Below are positions 33,182 through 45,739 of a stretch of 64,000 nt of DNA, one piece after another. Every line of letters begins with the position of its first letter. Positions within the stretch are counted from its first letter, which is position 1. Below the pieces are notes generated by a model that saw only the letters and a list, made by a program, of their open reading frames with translations, was not told the origin of the DNA and did not search any database. The position numbers and the translations under genes were made by a program. This DNA comes from Alisma plantago-aquatica (lineage: Eukaryota; Streptophyta; Magnoliopsida; Alismatales; Alismataceae), in assembly GCA_963693085.1 (NCBI GenBank), contig OY856409.1, forward strand, positions 1,539,215,072 through 1,539,279,071. The letters are read 5' to 3'.

Positions 33182-36100
33182 GGAAATGTGATGATTGTTG
33201 AGGGAAATGGAAATAACAGTAGCAATATAACACCAATGTAATGAATCTAATGTTGTTCATGTTTTATATATGGTTTCTTAATACAACTTGATTTCCTCAA
33301 CAATCTACCTAAAATACATTAAATAATTACATATGAATCTCTCATGTAGTTTCCCTGGCCATAGATCCATCATCGTCAGTAGCTGGTGATGGTGAAACAG
33401 GTTCTCCTGCGGGTTAACCTGGAAGCGCATATTATTGAATATGTGTGGTTTCTCCTAGCCGAAAATGAGGAGGTTAGAGTGCAACTTCGGTTGTAGACTC
33501 AAGATGTGTATAAGAGCATGGTGAACAGGCCCATGGCTCAGTGTGATAGAGCATGAATGTGTTCATGGCTCAGGGAGCACGATGAACTGGCCCGTGGCTC
33601 AGATATACTAGCACCGATACCTGTACCAAGGCAGGCTAGAGAAAGGGTAGCCTGCGGGAGCTGACCCTGTGGCTGAGGCCACTTAAGCAAGAGACTACGG
33701 TCTTGCTTTGGATATCGTGCACTGACCGTGAGGAGGTGAGGTCGTGGAGTCTGGCTCTTCCATTGACCTTGTATGGCACCAGCTTGGGTTTTGCAACTGA
33801 AGGTTGGATTTGAGTGGTACGGCTCACTTCCTCAGGGCATAATAATTCATAATCAAGCCGTATAGTATCATGCTTAGGGCAAATACGGAACATTGGTTGA
33901 GGCCTTGTATGTACAGTTGATCTAGTTATAATCTGTAGTTTATCATATGAACCTTATATAATGTGATGAGTTCTTATAAAGCTTATCTTGTCAATCATGT
34001 TCCATAAAGAGTACCTGGTTATAGGCTTCATGAATATCTTGGTAAGATTGCTGGTAAGAATAGCCCTACTCAGTATACTGCTCTTATAATATGCTTATAT
34101 CAGTTATCTGTGATCATAATAAAGATGGTAGAGGGTTATGTATCTCGCTGGGACTGTGTGTCTCACCCCGCTCGTTAATAACCCTTTTTAGGTGGATGTG
34201 CCTGGCGAGATGAATATCATGTGGCTACAGATGTTATGTAGAGGTATCGTACCTGGTGGGATAGATAGAGTCTAGCAGTAGAGTCCTATGTGTCGTCCCT
34301 GTACACTCAGGTCTTCGGGAGAGTTTTTTGATGTTTCTTGTACAATGATCGATGTATGGTTTTCGGTATGTATCTTGATGTAAAGCATCCTGGCAACAGT
34401 TATTTCATGTAACGATATGATGGGAAATTATGTTGTAGCACCTTAGAAATATGCTATGAAATGAAAAGCATTGGCTCAGATAATATATGTTTCATCTTGT
34501 GGTGCTTGTTGTAAATTGGTTTTAGTTTCCTGTATTTTTTCGACAATCCGCTGGTTAGCATGTAATCATGTTTTTTTGTGGATGGGGTGTTACACCCTCA
34601 CTAATAAATACCTCATCCCGGTCTTCCTCAGTTGTTTTGTAAACCTCATCTCATCTCAATTTTATCCTTTCTTGAGTGTGTGGATGATGGTGGTCATGCT
34701 TTGATTTCACCTTGCATCATCATTTCACCCAAAATCCGAATATGGTTCTTGGTTTGAGTTTACGGCACTGCTCCCCAACATCATGTTTATTTTCAAAGCG
34801 TAATTGGACCTCAGGTTAACAACTTTGGTACTTGTTCTTCATGATCGGTTAGTTAGTTTCACGAACTAACGGCGAACAAAGTTTTCCCCCAAAATCTCAC
34901 ATAAGTTTCTCCTTGCCCATCTGACCTCTCTTCCTCTCTCTCAAATTCCCTACTGATTTGGCTTTTTCTAATTTTGTGATTGGTTCATCTTGCAAAATTC
35001 ATATCTTTTAATCTACTGGTCTAAAAATTATATATATATATATATTGTTGAATCGAAAAAATACTATTTATCTAATAAAATACTTTCATAGTCTGATTTC
35101 AATTTTTTCGAAGGATGAATTTTGGAGAATAAAATACATGTATAAAATTCATAATAAATGTAAATTAATCATATAAACTCCAAGTTGGATAAAAAGACAT
35201 GTTTTCTTAATCAAGAGAATCTAATAAATCACTTGGTGATGTTTTTAGAGTTTAATTAGAATTTAATAAAAAGTTGATTTTCTTGGGTTGCAATATAATC
35301 ATCAATTAATGATTTGCATCTAATATGAAATTAGGTGAAGAGATTTTCTATTTGGATCTAGGGTGTGAACCCTAACCTGGTACACACATCATTAAGGTAT
35401 GTTTGCATCCCTGATTATTCTTATTGAACAATTATCATATTTTCTCCTTTCTCTTGGTTCTATGGACATTAGCCTATATACAATGTCTTTTGTTTTAACA
35501 ATCATGGTTCATGTTAACTACCTTGTTTGATATTGATCTTGTTATCATAGATATTCTTTTGGATTCATTTCATATGCTTTTCTTATTATGGAACTTTATA
35601 TGATGACATGTGATGTCTTTTTTCCACTTGTGAAGTGGATGTATATGTTGGTCACTTATGTGGTGACTACTTTGGTATATTCTTGCTATACTTTCTACTT
35701 GCCTCTACATTTAACATGCTATGTAATTCAGTAGCACTAGAGTAGTGCAATTGCATTGGTTTTTGGGTTATGTGTCCATGTTAATATTTTTGGAATGGAA
35801 GTTATGTGCCCCATAACTGGGCTTCAAATTTATGAGGTTTGGCCCACATTCATATATTGGGAGTTTGGTTATGTACCATTCTCTATCAGGATTTAGGTTT
35901 ATGGAACTTGGCCGCCTTTGTCTTTATATTATTCTAGGGCAATGATTATCTCACATGCATGCACGCTGATGTTGATGATGATGGGTTATGTGCTTCATTT
36001 CCCACCATGGTAGTGGATGTATATATGGCACAATCTTTTTATGTTGTTTTATGGAAAGTATCTCCTTTAATGTGATTCTTTTCTCTTGATACCCACTTGG

Positions 36101-36601
36101 GTGGTACTTTTATTTTCTATAGGAAGCTTCTATTTACGTTGATGTCCTTTACTCCATATATTGCTCAATTTACTTTTAGTATGCACATATCAGTCTTTGC
36201 TAATGTCTTCTATTTTTCTCTTCTTGTTGGGGTATGCTTCCAACCCTAGGTAAAGGACTTGGATGATATGACATGAAGAAATGGACATAGCTTAAGGATT
36301 TAAAACTTAGAGACAAAGTTCTTATGGTTTAGACTTCTCTCTATCTTAGATCCTTATGTTGTATCATATATGTAAACCCTTTGTGGGAGATTATGATTTA
36401 CTTTTGTAACTCTATTAAGAAATCGAATATAGTCAAAATCTTACTTTCGATGCTATACTATTGGTTGTTCTGAATACCATTCATAAGATTTGAAAATTTT
36501 ACACCCACTCCAACATATCTTTTGGGTATGTTTGGACTGGAGGTTTTATTCTTTAAATTTTTAGTATGGAGTGGTTCCCCTTTGGGATCCCACTCTTTAC
36601 A

Positions 36602-37402
36602 ACATGGTATTAGAGCCCATGGTAGTCAGAATCTAACTATTTTAATTTTGTCTCCCTATTTAGAACCCTTGCCTTAGATAGTTACCCTCTGGGTGAAAAG
36701 TTCACCCTAGAATTGATTTATGCTAATTATGTGATGAGGTTTTAAGTGATCTTACCCTATCACATAGATTGATTATGAATTGTATCTCTTGTTGCTATGA
36801 GGTTTGAATTGAGGATGTAATTAGGTTGAGGAGGTAGTAGGATGAGAAGTTCTTGTTATGGATATATTGTGACTTGGTTTTTGCATTGAATTTTAGCCAA
36901 CTTGTTGGATTTACCTTACAATGTTTCTTATCGGAATTTTTTTCATTATACTACTATATATACAAAAAAATTCTCAGATTTTCTCGATGATTTCTTGAAC
37001 TAAGTTAGAATGAAGAGATATGTGAAGTTTTAGTGGAGAAACCCTATAATTAGTTGGCATAGAATCCTAACCCTAGTTTTAAAGAAATGACTAGGAATAT
37101 GTGAGCTAATGTTAAGGTGTAGTGAACCTATCCCTTGTATCCTATGACTTTTTGGAACTTAGGGTTGTTAGGTTAGAGACATGATGACCTAAAACTCAAC
37201 CCTAGATGGTTTTGACTGGTTAGTTGGATACATGAACAACATAAATCTCTAAAACTTTCACAACTAAAAGATATGTGGGTAATCCCAAATGTTGTTTAGT
37301 TTGACTTGTTAGGTTAAACCTTTTAAGGGGTGGAGAGTAGTTGATTGTTTATGTTTGGATCAATAGATTTTGAGGATGAAATCCTTTTATGGGGTGGAGT
37401 GT
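36602..37402 (+). other. LARD internal region with PBS and polypurine tract, no genes
   Basis: The initiator-Met-type primer site TGGTATTAGAGC is at 36605-36616, one base off TGGTATCAGAGC. A purine-rich 'atggggtggagtgt' at 37389-37402 abuts the right LTR. Between them is AT-rich, stop-rich DNA with no open frame of note. This is far shorter than the 3.5 kb or so typical of barley-type LARD interiors. Confidence 0.85.
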
Positions 37403-40227
37403 TGTAACATACCAGATCTTAAACCCTACCCTAGAAGTTTGATCTCTTAGACTTAGCCAAACAAGGTTGAGGTTAGATCTAATGGATGTTTGGAATAAAC
37501 CTAATGAGCTAATGGATGAATAAATCACCCTAATATAACCTCATTTTCTCACATTAGTCTTGGGCCAATAATAGACACATAAAATATGTCACATGAGGTA
37601 ATAATGTGCATCAAAGACAATGTGTCCATATTTGAGAATAATGATATATAATTCCACAAAATACAAAATAAAAAACTTATGTGAGATAATGATAGATTAG
37701 ATTCATTCTAGATCATTCATTTGCCTTATGGAGCAAAGAAGAGAAAAGGGAATGAATAATAATACTTAAAACATGTTAATGTGATATTGATTTATTTAAT
37801 AGGAGAAATAATAGAATCCATGGATAATGGGTTAAAATTTATAAAAGAAAAACTTATTGGATAATAATAACCTCATCTTAATTTTTTTAGATATGCTTTT
37901 GCTTGGAGGCCAAGTTTCACCAATTTAGGATAATAATGATCACATCTAATTTATTTAGAAAAGAAAAGGTATTTTTCCTTAAAATTATAAATAAAATAAT
38001 GACTCCAAAAGAGGAAAATAATCTTGGATTCGTAATCTACATATCAAAATAAGCATACATGTCAATTTTCACGTAATTTGGGCCACCTTGAAATAATAAG
38101 GTAAGTTGAGGAGAGAGAAAATGAATAAAAGGAATTGGTAATAAATAATATAATATATCAATTCTAAAAGATGAAAAAAAATCCGAATTCATAAATAACT
38201 CATTAAATATAACTTGTGCGTGAATTTTCATCATTTTGGATAATTCTAGACGTCTCTAATGCATTAGGAAAGAAAAAATATGATTTACTTTAAAAGAATT
38301 AAATAAAAAATAGCAAAAGTCTCCAAAAGGGAAAACTAATGCCAAAATCGGATTCTAAATGTCCTAATTAGGCTAGTTATGAAATTTTATTTAATTTGGA
38401 CCTTGTTTGTACCTTCAATTGAAGAGAGAGAAAAAGGAAAATAATTTAATCAACAATATATAAAATTCGGATTAGGAAACCCCAGTCCGCATATACAGTA
38501 ACTGTGGACCAAGGTCTGGTACTATGGACATAACTCCCTCCTTTCTTAATGAAATTTCTTGAAATAACTTGTGTTGGATTGAAAATTTAATTACGCATCT
38601 ATCCATACCATATTTGTAGCCTAACATTGATAATTCGAGAAAGGCCTAAAATTTTTCTTCAAGTCTTCTAAAACAACTTCTCACACACACCCCACTTATA
38701 AATACCTCTACCCTACTCTTCCTTGATTGTTTTGTAAACCTCCTCTCATCCCAATTTTGTCCTTTCTTGAGTGTGTTGTTATTGGTGGTCGTGCTTTTCT
38801 TAATCAAGATGGTGGATAAAAAGACATGTTTTCTTAATCAAGAGAATCTAATAAATCACTTGGTGATGTTTTTAGAGTTTAATTAGAATTTAATAAAAAG
38901 GTGATTTTATTGGGTTGCAATATAATCATCAATTAATGATTTGCATCTAATATGAAATTAGGTGGAGAGATTTTCACTTTGGATCTAGGGGGTGGACCCT
39001 AACCTAATACACACATCATTAAGGTATGTTTACATCCCTTATTATTTTTATTGAGCAATTATCCTATTTTCTCCTTTCTCTTGGTCCTATGGACATTAGC
39101 CTATACACAATGTCTTTTCTTTTGATAATAATGGTTCATGTGAACTACCTTGTTTGATATTAGTCTTGTTATCATGGATATTCTTTTGGATTCTTTTCAT
39201 ATGCTTTCTTTATGATGGAACTTTATATGATGACATGTGATGTTTTTTTCTCACTTGTGAGGTGGATGTATATGTTTGTCACTTATACCTCACTATACTT
39301 TCTACTTGCCTCTACATTTAACATGTTATGTGATTCAGTAGCACTACAGTAGTGTAATTGCATTGGTTTTAGGTTATGTGCCCATGTTATTATTTTTAGG
39401 ATGGCGGTTATGTTCTCCATACCCAATTTTCAAATTTATGAGGTTTGGCCCACATTCATATATTGGGAGTTTGGTTATGTGCCATTCTCTATTAGGATTA
39501 TGGTTTATGGGACTTGGTCGAGTTTGTCTTTATATTGTTCTAGGGCTATGCGTATCTCACATGCGTGTAGGTTGATGTTGATGATGATGGTTGATGTGTC
39601 CTAATTCCAGGATATGTGATTCATTTCCCATGATGGTAGTGGATGTATATATGGCACAATCTTTTTATGATGTTTTATGGAAAGTATCTCCTTTAATGTG
39701 ATTCTTTTCTCTTGATACCCACTTGGGTGGTACTTTTCTTTTCTATGGGAAGCTTCTATTTACTTTGATGTCCTTTACTCCATATATTTCTCAATTTACT
39801 TTTAGTATGCACATATCAGCCTTTGCTAATGTCTTCTATTTTTCTCTTCTTGTTGGGGTATGCTTCCAACCCTAGGTGAAGGACTTGGATGATATGACAT
39901 GAAGATATGGACATAGCCTAAGGAGTTAAAAATTGGAGACAAAGTTGTTATGGTTTAGACTTCCCTCTATCTTATGTCCTTATGTTGTATCATACATGTA
40001 AACCCTTTGTGGGAGATTATGATTTACTTTTGTAACTCTATTAAGAAATTGAATATAGTCAAAATTTTACTTTCGCTTCTATACTATTGGTTGTTTTGAA
40101 TACCATTCATAAGATTTGAAAATTTTACACCAACTCCAACATATCTTTTGGGTATGTTTGGACTAGAGGTTTTATTCTTCAAATTTTTAGTATGGATTGG
40201 TTCCCCTTTGAGATCCCACTCTTTATA
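37403..40227 (+). repeat. LARD right LTR, 2825 bp
   Basis: Colinear with the left LTR except for an internal deletion of about 470 bp near 38800-38825. At that junction 'ttcttaatcaaga' is present twice within about 40 bases, pointing to repair with a short filler copy. The end CTTTATA is followed directly by the TSD. Confidence 0.88.
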
Positions 40228-40232
40228 ATTTT

Positions 40233-43074
40233 CTTGTTATTTTCACCTTATTTTCATATTAACATCTTATTAGTTAGTATACAAAGTGTAGCACCTACCT
40301 ATTTATGAACTACAATACTATATATGGAAGCATAAACTTACACATATAAATATAACATGGGTAAACATCGCACGATTGGCATACCAAAGCATCCATGTAA
40401 CTAAAGCAAGAAGGAAAAAGGAAAGTTTATAAAAACAAGATCTTTGGGAGTAATACATCTCCCTACATAAACTGGAAAGGAAAGGATGCTAAAACTCTAA
40501 TATAGAAGGATCTCCTAATATAATATCCCACCAGTGAAAGATATCCACATAATATGCAAGTCCTTGGGCTGCTTTTTAGGCAGTTTCTCATTATCTGCGA
40601 ACGATGCGTCTCCAGACATGCACAAAAGAGGGAAATCTTGGAATTAGAGTAAGTAGCAATGGATTCTAAAAGGGACAAGGCTGAGTATAATTGAAAGTAA
40701 AATTACAAAAGGCTAAATAATCTCTTTTATGTACTTATTTTATCTTTGTGGCCACTATTATAGGATAAGTCCTCTCTAAATTTTCGTGAGTATGCCTCTA
40801 AGTTGGTACTAAAGTTCCTCTCTATCAACACTACATACCTCTGAATGTCACCAATGTGTCTCTGAGTTGGCATGGCTATGCCTCTAAATTAGAGCGAACA
40901 GTCATCTAAATTGGCATTGCCTGCCTCTGAATTGTCTTGAGATTAATTGAATGAGGAATTATCCTATAATGCTTTATGTGAAGGTTTTGAGTTAATTATC
41001 TCAAATCTAAACTTACTGAATTCTAAATCTGAACTTATCTTATATTAAATTGATCATTGATGCATGAACATGTGTTGAATTATGAATATAAATTTGACTC
41101 TCAATGAAATTTGAATATCAAAGAATATTTGTCTTACTTAAATGATGCAATGAAATTATCCTAGTAGGAATTGAAATATTATTCAATTAAATTGAATTCT
41201 TATGATCTTTGCATGTAAGAATTTACTAAAACATTATATACTATAGCTATGCATGTCACATTAGGTATACTAAAAAGACCTAATTGTAGTCAACTACTGC
41301 ATTAGGAGATCATTATAGAACTCCTGAATTTAGACATACTTGTCTTATATATGATAATTGAACAAGGATTCACATGGAATGACCCACTTAGCTATAGTAA
41401 GACAGAATGTTATCCACTTTGGTTCTCTAAAAATTGGATCTAACTCTCTCCTGGAAAACCCAAAGGTTTTGTCAAATTACATATCCTTTCTTTAGGTGAA
41501 AATCTTTTGGGTCATATGGTTTCTCTCTATTGGGTTAAAATTACATGCACCTAGGTATGTGTATTGCTAAAGTGTACAAACTGAGGTCATTAATATTTGC
41601 TAAGTGTATTATGCTTAAGTTTAAGAGTTCCTAGTCCTTAGCTGATCATGATGGCACTAGGGTTTGTGATTTGAGTTCTAATAGTTCAAAAAAAGTTTAT
41701 CTAGTTTCTTATTTGAATTCATATATATATGTATGTCTGTATGTATATTACACAGATATATCCTTGTTATAGAATCATATATGTAGGTTAGTATTATAAT
41801 GCCTTATTTATGGTAGCTACTTACCTACGATTAGAGTGAATAAAGTTACTAATTAATGTCTTAGATTATTCTTAGTCTTAATTTATGACTCAATCAATGT
41901 TACTTAATAATTAAGTACATAGATATAACTACTCAACAACATATAGTTTATTTGTCGGGCAATATTATCATTATTGTAATGTACTTTGTTGGTTTTCAAA
42001 ATAGAAGGGTCGAAACCATTATATCCAAAGCAAAAGGGTGATCGATTGATGTTGTCCTATTATCTATAGTACTAGTGTCTAGTTTTAAAGATCAATACAT
42101 AAGGTTAAATCATAATCGATTAGGATATATTCACTAATGCAGAGGAGAAAACTACACAGACAAGCATTGCCCTTTGAAAGAAATCTAGAAAAATCTAGGC
42201 TTCGATCTCAAGCCATGTGAAATTGAAAGCACCAGGATCAACAAAGTGGCCTTGTATTTCTAGCTGAACTGGCAATCCTTTGATCAAGGTCAGAGGATAG
42301 TGTGAACCACGTAAGGTATCTACCGTGTTTGTATGTTGGAGAACAAAGGTAGTGAATCTCCACAAGTTGAGGGAAAGTTCACACCATACAAATACACTGA
42401 AAGAGTTTGTGAGGAAAAAACAAAAATAGAACACCACGTGCTCTATGGGAGAGGAGGTAGTGACGTCAAAAGCTGGCAAAAACAAAGGGATTACAAGGGA
42501 GATGCGGGTAGGTGACATGCCACATGAGGTGATTTGGATGGAGTTGAAGAATCTTTAGATGACTGTGTGCACTCTCTCATCACACCTCACAAGGTTGTTC
42601 ATGCTTGAAGTTTCTCACTCATGAGGCTCTAGTCTGCTGATGTCATGGGGTCTAGATCTAAAGCAAACTAGGTTATCACACAAGAAACCAGAACTGGGGG
42701 TGAATTTCATAGGACATGTAGATCATTCAACCATGGCATGCATATTCAAGGGAAGTGGGTTGGTGATGGAGAAAGATGGTGGATGGATATAGGAAGACGA
42801 TGATATGGGGCGTACTTTAGGTGAGAGTAAATGAATTAAGGGAAGCAAAAACTTCAAGGACAATGGTGATGCAAAAGAAGGACACTGATAGATTTGAATG
42901 TCTTCTGTTGGGTGCAAACTAGGATTTGAGTAGGGGGTTTATATGGTGCACTTTGATCTCCAAAACCCATGGAGGGATCCATTTTCAAAATAGATGATGA
43001 GGTTGAAAGAAAACAAGATTGAAGGAGATAGAGTCAGACTAGATTCTAGGAATAAGATGACAAGAAAACATCTA
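40233..43074. other. Unassigned sequence, possible decayed LTR
   Basis: No coding region. A start TGTAGCACCTACC at about 40286 and a block 'tctgcgaacgatgcgtctcc' near 40595 resemble, in order, the start and the 'tctgcggacatctcatcccc' block of the solo LTR at 876-2087, so a related LTR may begin here. I could not find its 3' end or a TSD. The rest is plain AT-rich DNA. Confidence 0.4.
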
Positions 43075-45713
43075 TATTACAACCTACTTCTTGCTGTGTT
43101 AGTAATTCTAGGGTTAAAGACAACCTTACTTTTGATTATGATGTTTTTAGTAATATAATTACCTTGTTCTTTATTTTTAACCTTAATAATTTGAAGCCTT
43201 TTTTTGGATAATTTGATATTATGATATGAGTATACCATGAAATCTGAGCTTTATTTGATATAGAGATAACCTAGACATGTATATGAAAAGAGAACTAATG
43301 ATAGTCAAGGAAATGATTAGTCAAAAAATTGTTTTTTGGGAATAATATTAAAATAATATTATACGTAGAGAATCCAAATACAAATCCAACACAAAATGAA
43401 TGAACCAAATTGGAGTTGAAAATCAGAAAAGTATGGCCACTTCAGTAAAAATATCTAGAGTTGGATTTGGTCTGCTTTTTCATCTACCCATCAGACTGAT
43501 CCCAATGGACACATGGACCAAAGAGGAGGGCCCGACGGGCAAGTGCACTGACAAATGGGGGCCATCAGGAGGAGCCTGACTACCACATGGTTTTACAGAG
43601 AGGATCAACGACCATGGGGACCAATGGGTAGCGACCAATACCCACAAGGGTAGATTCCATGTAGGTTAATGGGAGGGATCTGACGACCATGCAAATCGAA
43701 AGGTGGAGCTCGATGACCATGCATACCAAAAAAAATGAATTGCACAACCGCTTAGGACAACCAATTGTAAAATGATCATAACTTTTTCTATATATATATA
43801 TATATATATATCCACATTCAACAGAATTTGTCTCGTTACATTTGTATCTCAATTTCCCACATAATCAGAATCCTACAACACTCTTAAGGTCGACATAAAG
43901 GTCATTTCTAGGGTGATATTTGGGACCAACTTGAAGAACAACTTGAGATTGATGATCAAGCCATGGATCATTGTGGTAAGCAGTTTTAGATAGTATATCC
44001 CTTCTCTTTTGCCCCTTTTCTTGGTTGAGATATTTTATTCAACTCAATGGAGGTCATCTTCCTCCTTTCCTCATCTTCTACCTGTAGTCAAGTTTCTGTA
44101 GGTCTATTTTCCACTTACTGAGTGGTTTAGGATGTGATGTTAAGGTTTGAAGCTCAAACCAGACTTGTGTGAGCTAGAATCTGAGCATAGTGAATACAAG
44201 TATGAAGATCAGTGATCTTGAATGTCTTTTTTAAGTGAAAATTACCTTTTGACACTGACTTATAGCACATAAATTTGAAACAATATATTTTCAATATTGA
44301 ATCATACTTTGTGATAGTTGTGATGAGTTTGATAAGTTTGTATAGTGATTTCTAGTGTAAAAATTCTTATTAGATTATATTTGGTGATGTGATTTCTTAT
44401 TGAAAGTTTGTTGTTTGAGTTTCTATGAGTAACAAGTGATCAAAATGGTGGATTTATAGGCATCATAGAGGTCGAGTATGCTCTATTCTAGATCTAAAGG
44501 ATCAAATATAATTTATGAGAAGTATGATAGTAGCCATTCAGTCAGATAATTTTGTGTTTAAGGAAAGATGCTAAATTGTCAAAAATAGGGTGATGATTAG
44601 ATAAGATGATGATTTACCATATTGAATTAAATATTAGATGCCCTAGACACTATAGAATCCTTCACATGAGACTTTCACTATGAGGAGGAAATGTGTTGTC
44701 TGACTAGGGGTAGTACAAATCAAGGTAAGTCTGAATGTATTGGAACAATGCGGGGGTCTAGGCCAGCGAGGGTAGACTCCTAATGACTGTGAGGTATCCA
44801 ACATCATTGAGAGAGTTAGTGGTTCATGTGTTACGGATTAGTAGTCATCTCTGATAGGACTACTAGTGTTTAATAAGCTAGAGTGCTTTGACTCTCTTCC
44901 TGAGTACCTAGGTTTATTGGAGAAGTTCATATATTTGGAAGCTCCCATTAGCTGCCAAGAGCTAGACCTGGAAATGCCTACTGCAGATGGGGCAGTTGAG
45001 GTAGAAGACTTAGGATCTTGTACACTCTTCTAAGTCTTATAAGGTGATATCATAGCTTGTTGGATGCTTTCACATGTTTGTGGTCAACTTCGTGTGGGTC
45101 TGGTATCATTTGATAATTGGATTACAGAACCCAATAGTTAGTTAGGGGGATATAATATGACTAGTTATTTACACATTCTTGTAAGTTTGGATTATTTTTT
45201 CATGATTTTGATTCTCTTTATAAACTTCTTAAATTTCTAAGCTAATAGTTTCTCCAAATTGTTTTATCTTGTTGATTTATTGTGCACTGAGCCAGTAGCC
45301 CATCAACCTACTGAAACATTTTTCAAGTAAAGGATTAGCTTCACTAGAACAGACAAAACTAAATTTAATCATGAATAAAGAAGAGGTCTCAAGAAGAGTA
45401 GTTTGTAATTACATGGTCTCTCCTCCTTTCTCTAGATCCTAGAATGAGGAGGGAGTGAGATGAGATAAGTTTGTATATAATTGTACTTTATGTATATTAA
45501 GTGAAAACTCTTTCTTTTTTGTAAAAGTCAAACTTTGTTGTATTTTTTTATAATGACCAAGATGTTATCATCTTGTTAAATTATGTTTTCATATATTGAG
45601 AAAGAAGAAAAATTTATGGCTGATTTTTTTGTAATTGATTAAAGTGGATGGTTAGTTAAACCCCTCCTTTACGGGGCCCTAATCACATTTTGTGGGTTTA
45701 GGTCGCGTCAACA
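43075..45713 (+). repeat. Ty3/gypsy 5' LTR, about 2.6 kb, degraded
   Basis: The first 250 bases (TATTACAACCTACTTC...) are similar to the sequence from 63062, which directly follows a gypsy polypurine tract, so both are LTR starts of one family. It ends at 'gtcaaca' before a primer-site-like TGGTATCATAAC at 45718-45729 (two changes from the Met-tRNA consensus). The first bases are TA where TG is expected, consistent with decay. A (TA)n run is at 43788-43811. Confidence 0.7.
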
Positions 45714-45739
45714 TTTTTGGTATCATAACATAAGTTGAA

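Larger units (their letters stand above)
29228..34594 (+). mobile_element. Large solo LTR, 5367 bp, TSD CCCTC
   Basis: Starts TGTAAGGACCCTGACCC and ends GGGGTGTTACA, with identical CCCTC repeats at 29223-29227 and 34595-34599. Neither a PBS, polypurine tract, gag nor pol is present, and no internal long direct repeat is visible, so it reads as one very long LTR left after recombination. Ends resemble Tekay/Del-type gypsy LTRs. Internal structure includes many dispersed CGATATG/CGATAC words at 30640-32340 and a 66-70 bp tandem repeat at 33029-33181. Open frames inside (for example 31747-32217, 156 codons on the minus strand) match nothing known. Confidence 0.85.
27935..36601 (+). repeat. LARD left LTR, split by a 5.37-kb solo LTR
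   Basis: The LTR text runs 27935-29227, is broken by the insertion at 29228-34594 plus a duplicated CCCTC, and resumes at 34600. Without the insertion it is about 3295 bp. It contains about 470 bp (around 34700-35190) missing from the right LTR. An (AT)n run lies near 35029-35046. Confidence 0.85.
27935..40227 (+). mobile_element. LARD-like non-autonomous gypsy derivative, TSD ATTTT
   Basis: Two related LTRs (left 27935-36601 including a nested insertion, right 37403-40227) enclose only about 800 bp. The left start TGTAACATACTAG and right start TGTAACATACCAG match, and both ends read CTTTA(C/T)A. TSD ATTTT occurs at 27930-27934 and 40228-40232. A primer-binding site follows the left LTR (TGGTATTAGAGC at 36605) and a 'gatgaaatccttttatgggg' polypurine region precedes the right LTR, the 3' pattern typical of Tekay-like chromoviruses. 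No gag, RT or integrase is present, so mobility would depend on a related autonomous element. Confidence 0.88.

Noticed and set aside
43788..43811. (TA)n run as an origin or regulatory site
   Set aside because: A plain microsatellite; similar runs occur near 1893, 35029 and 62590 in unrelated elements.
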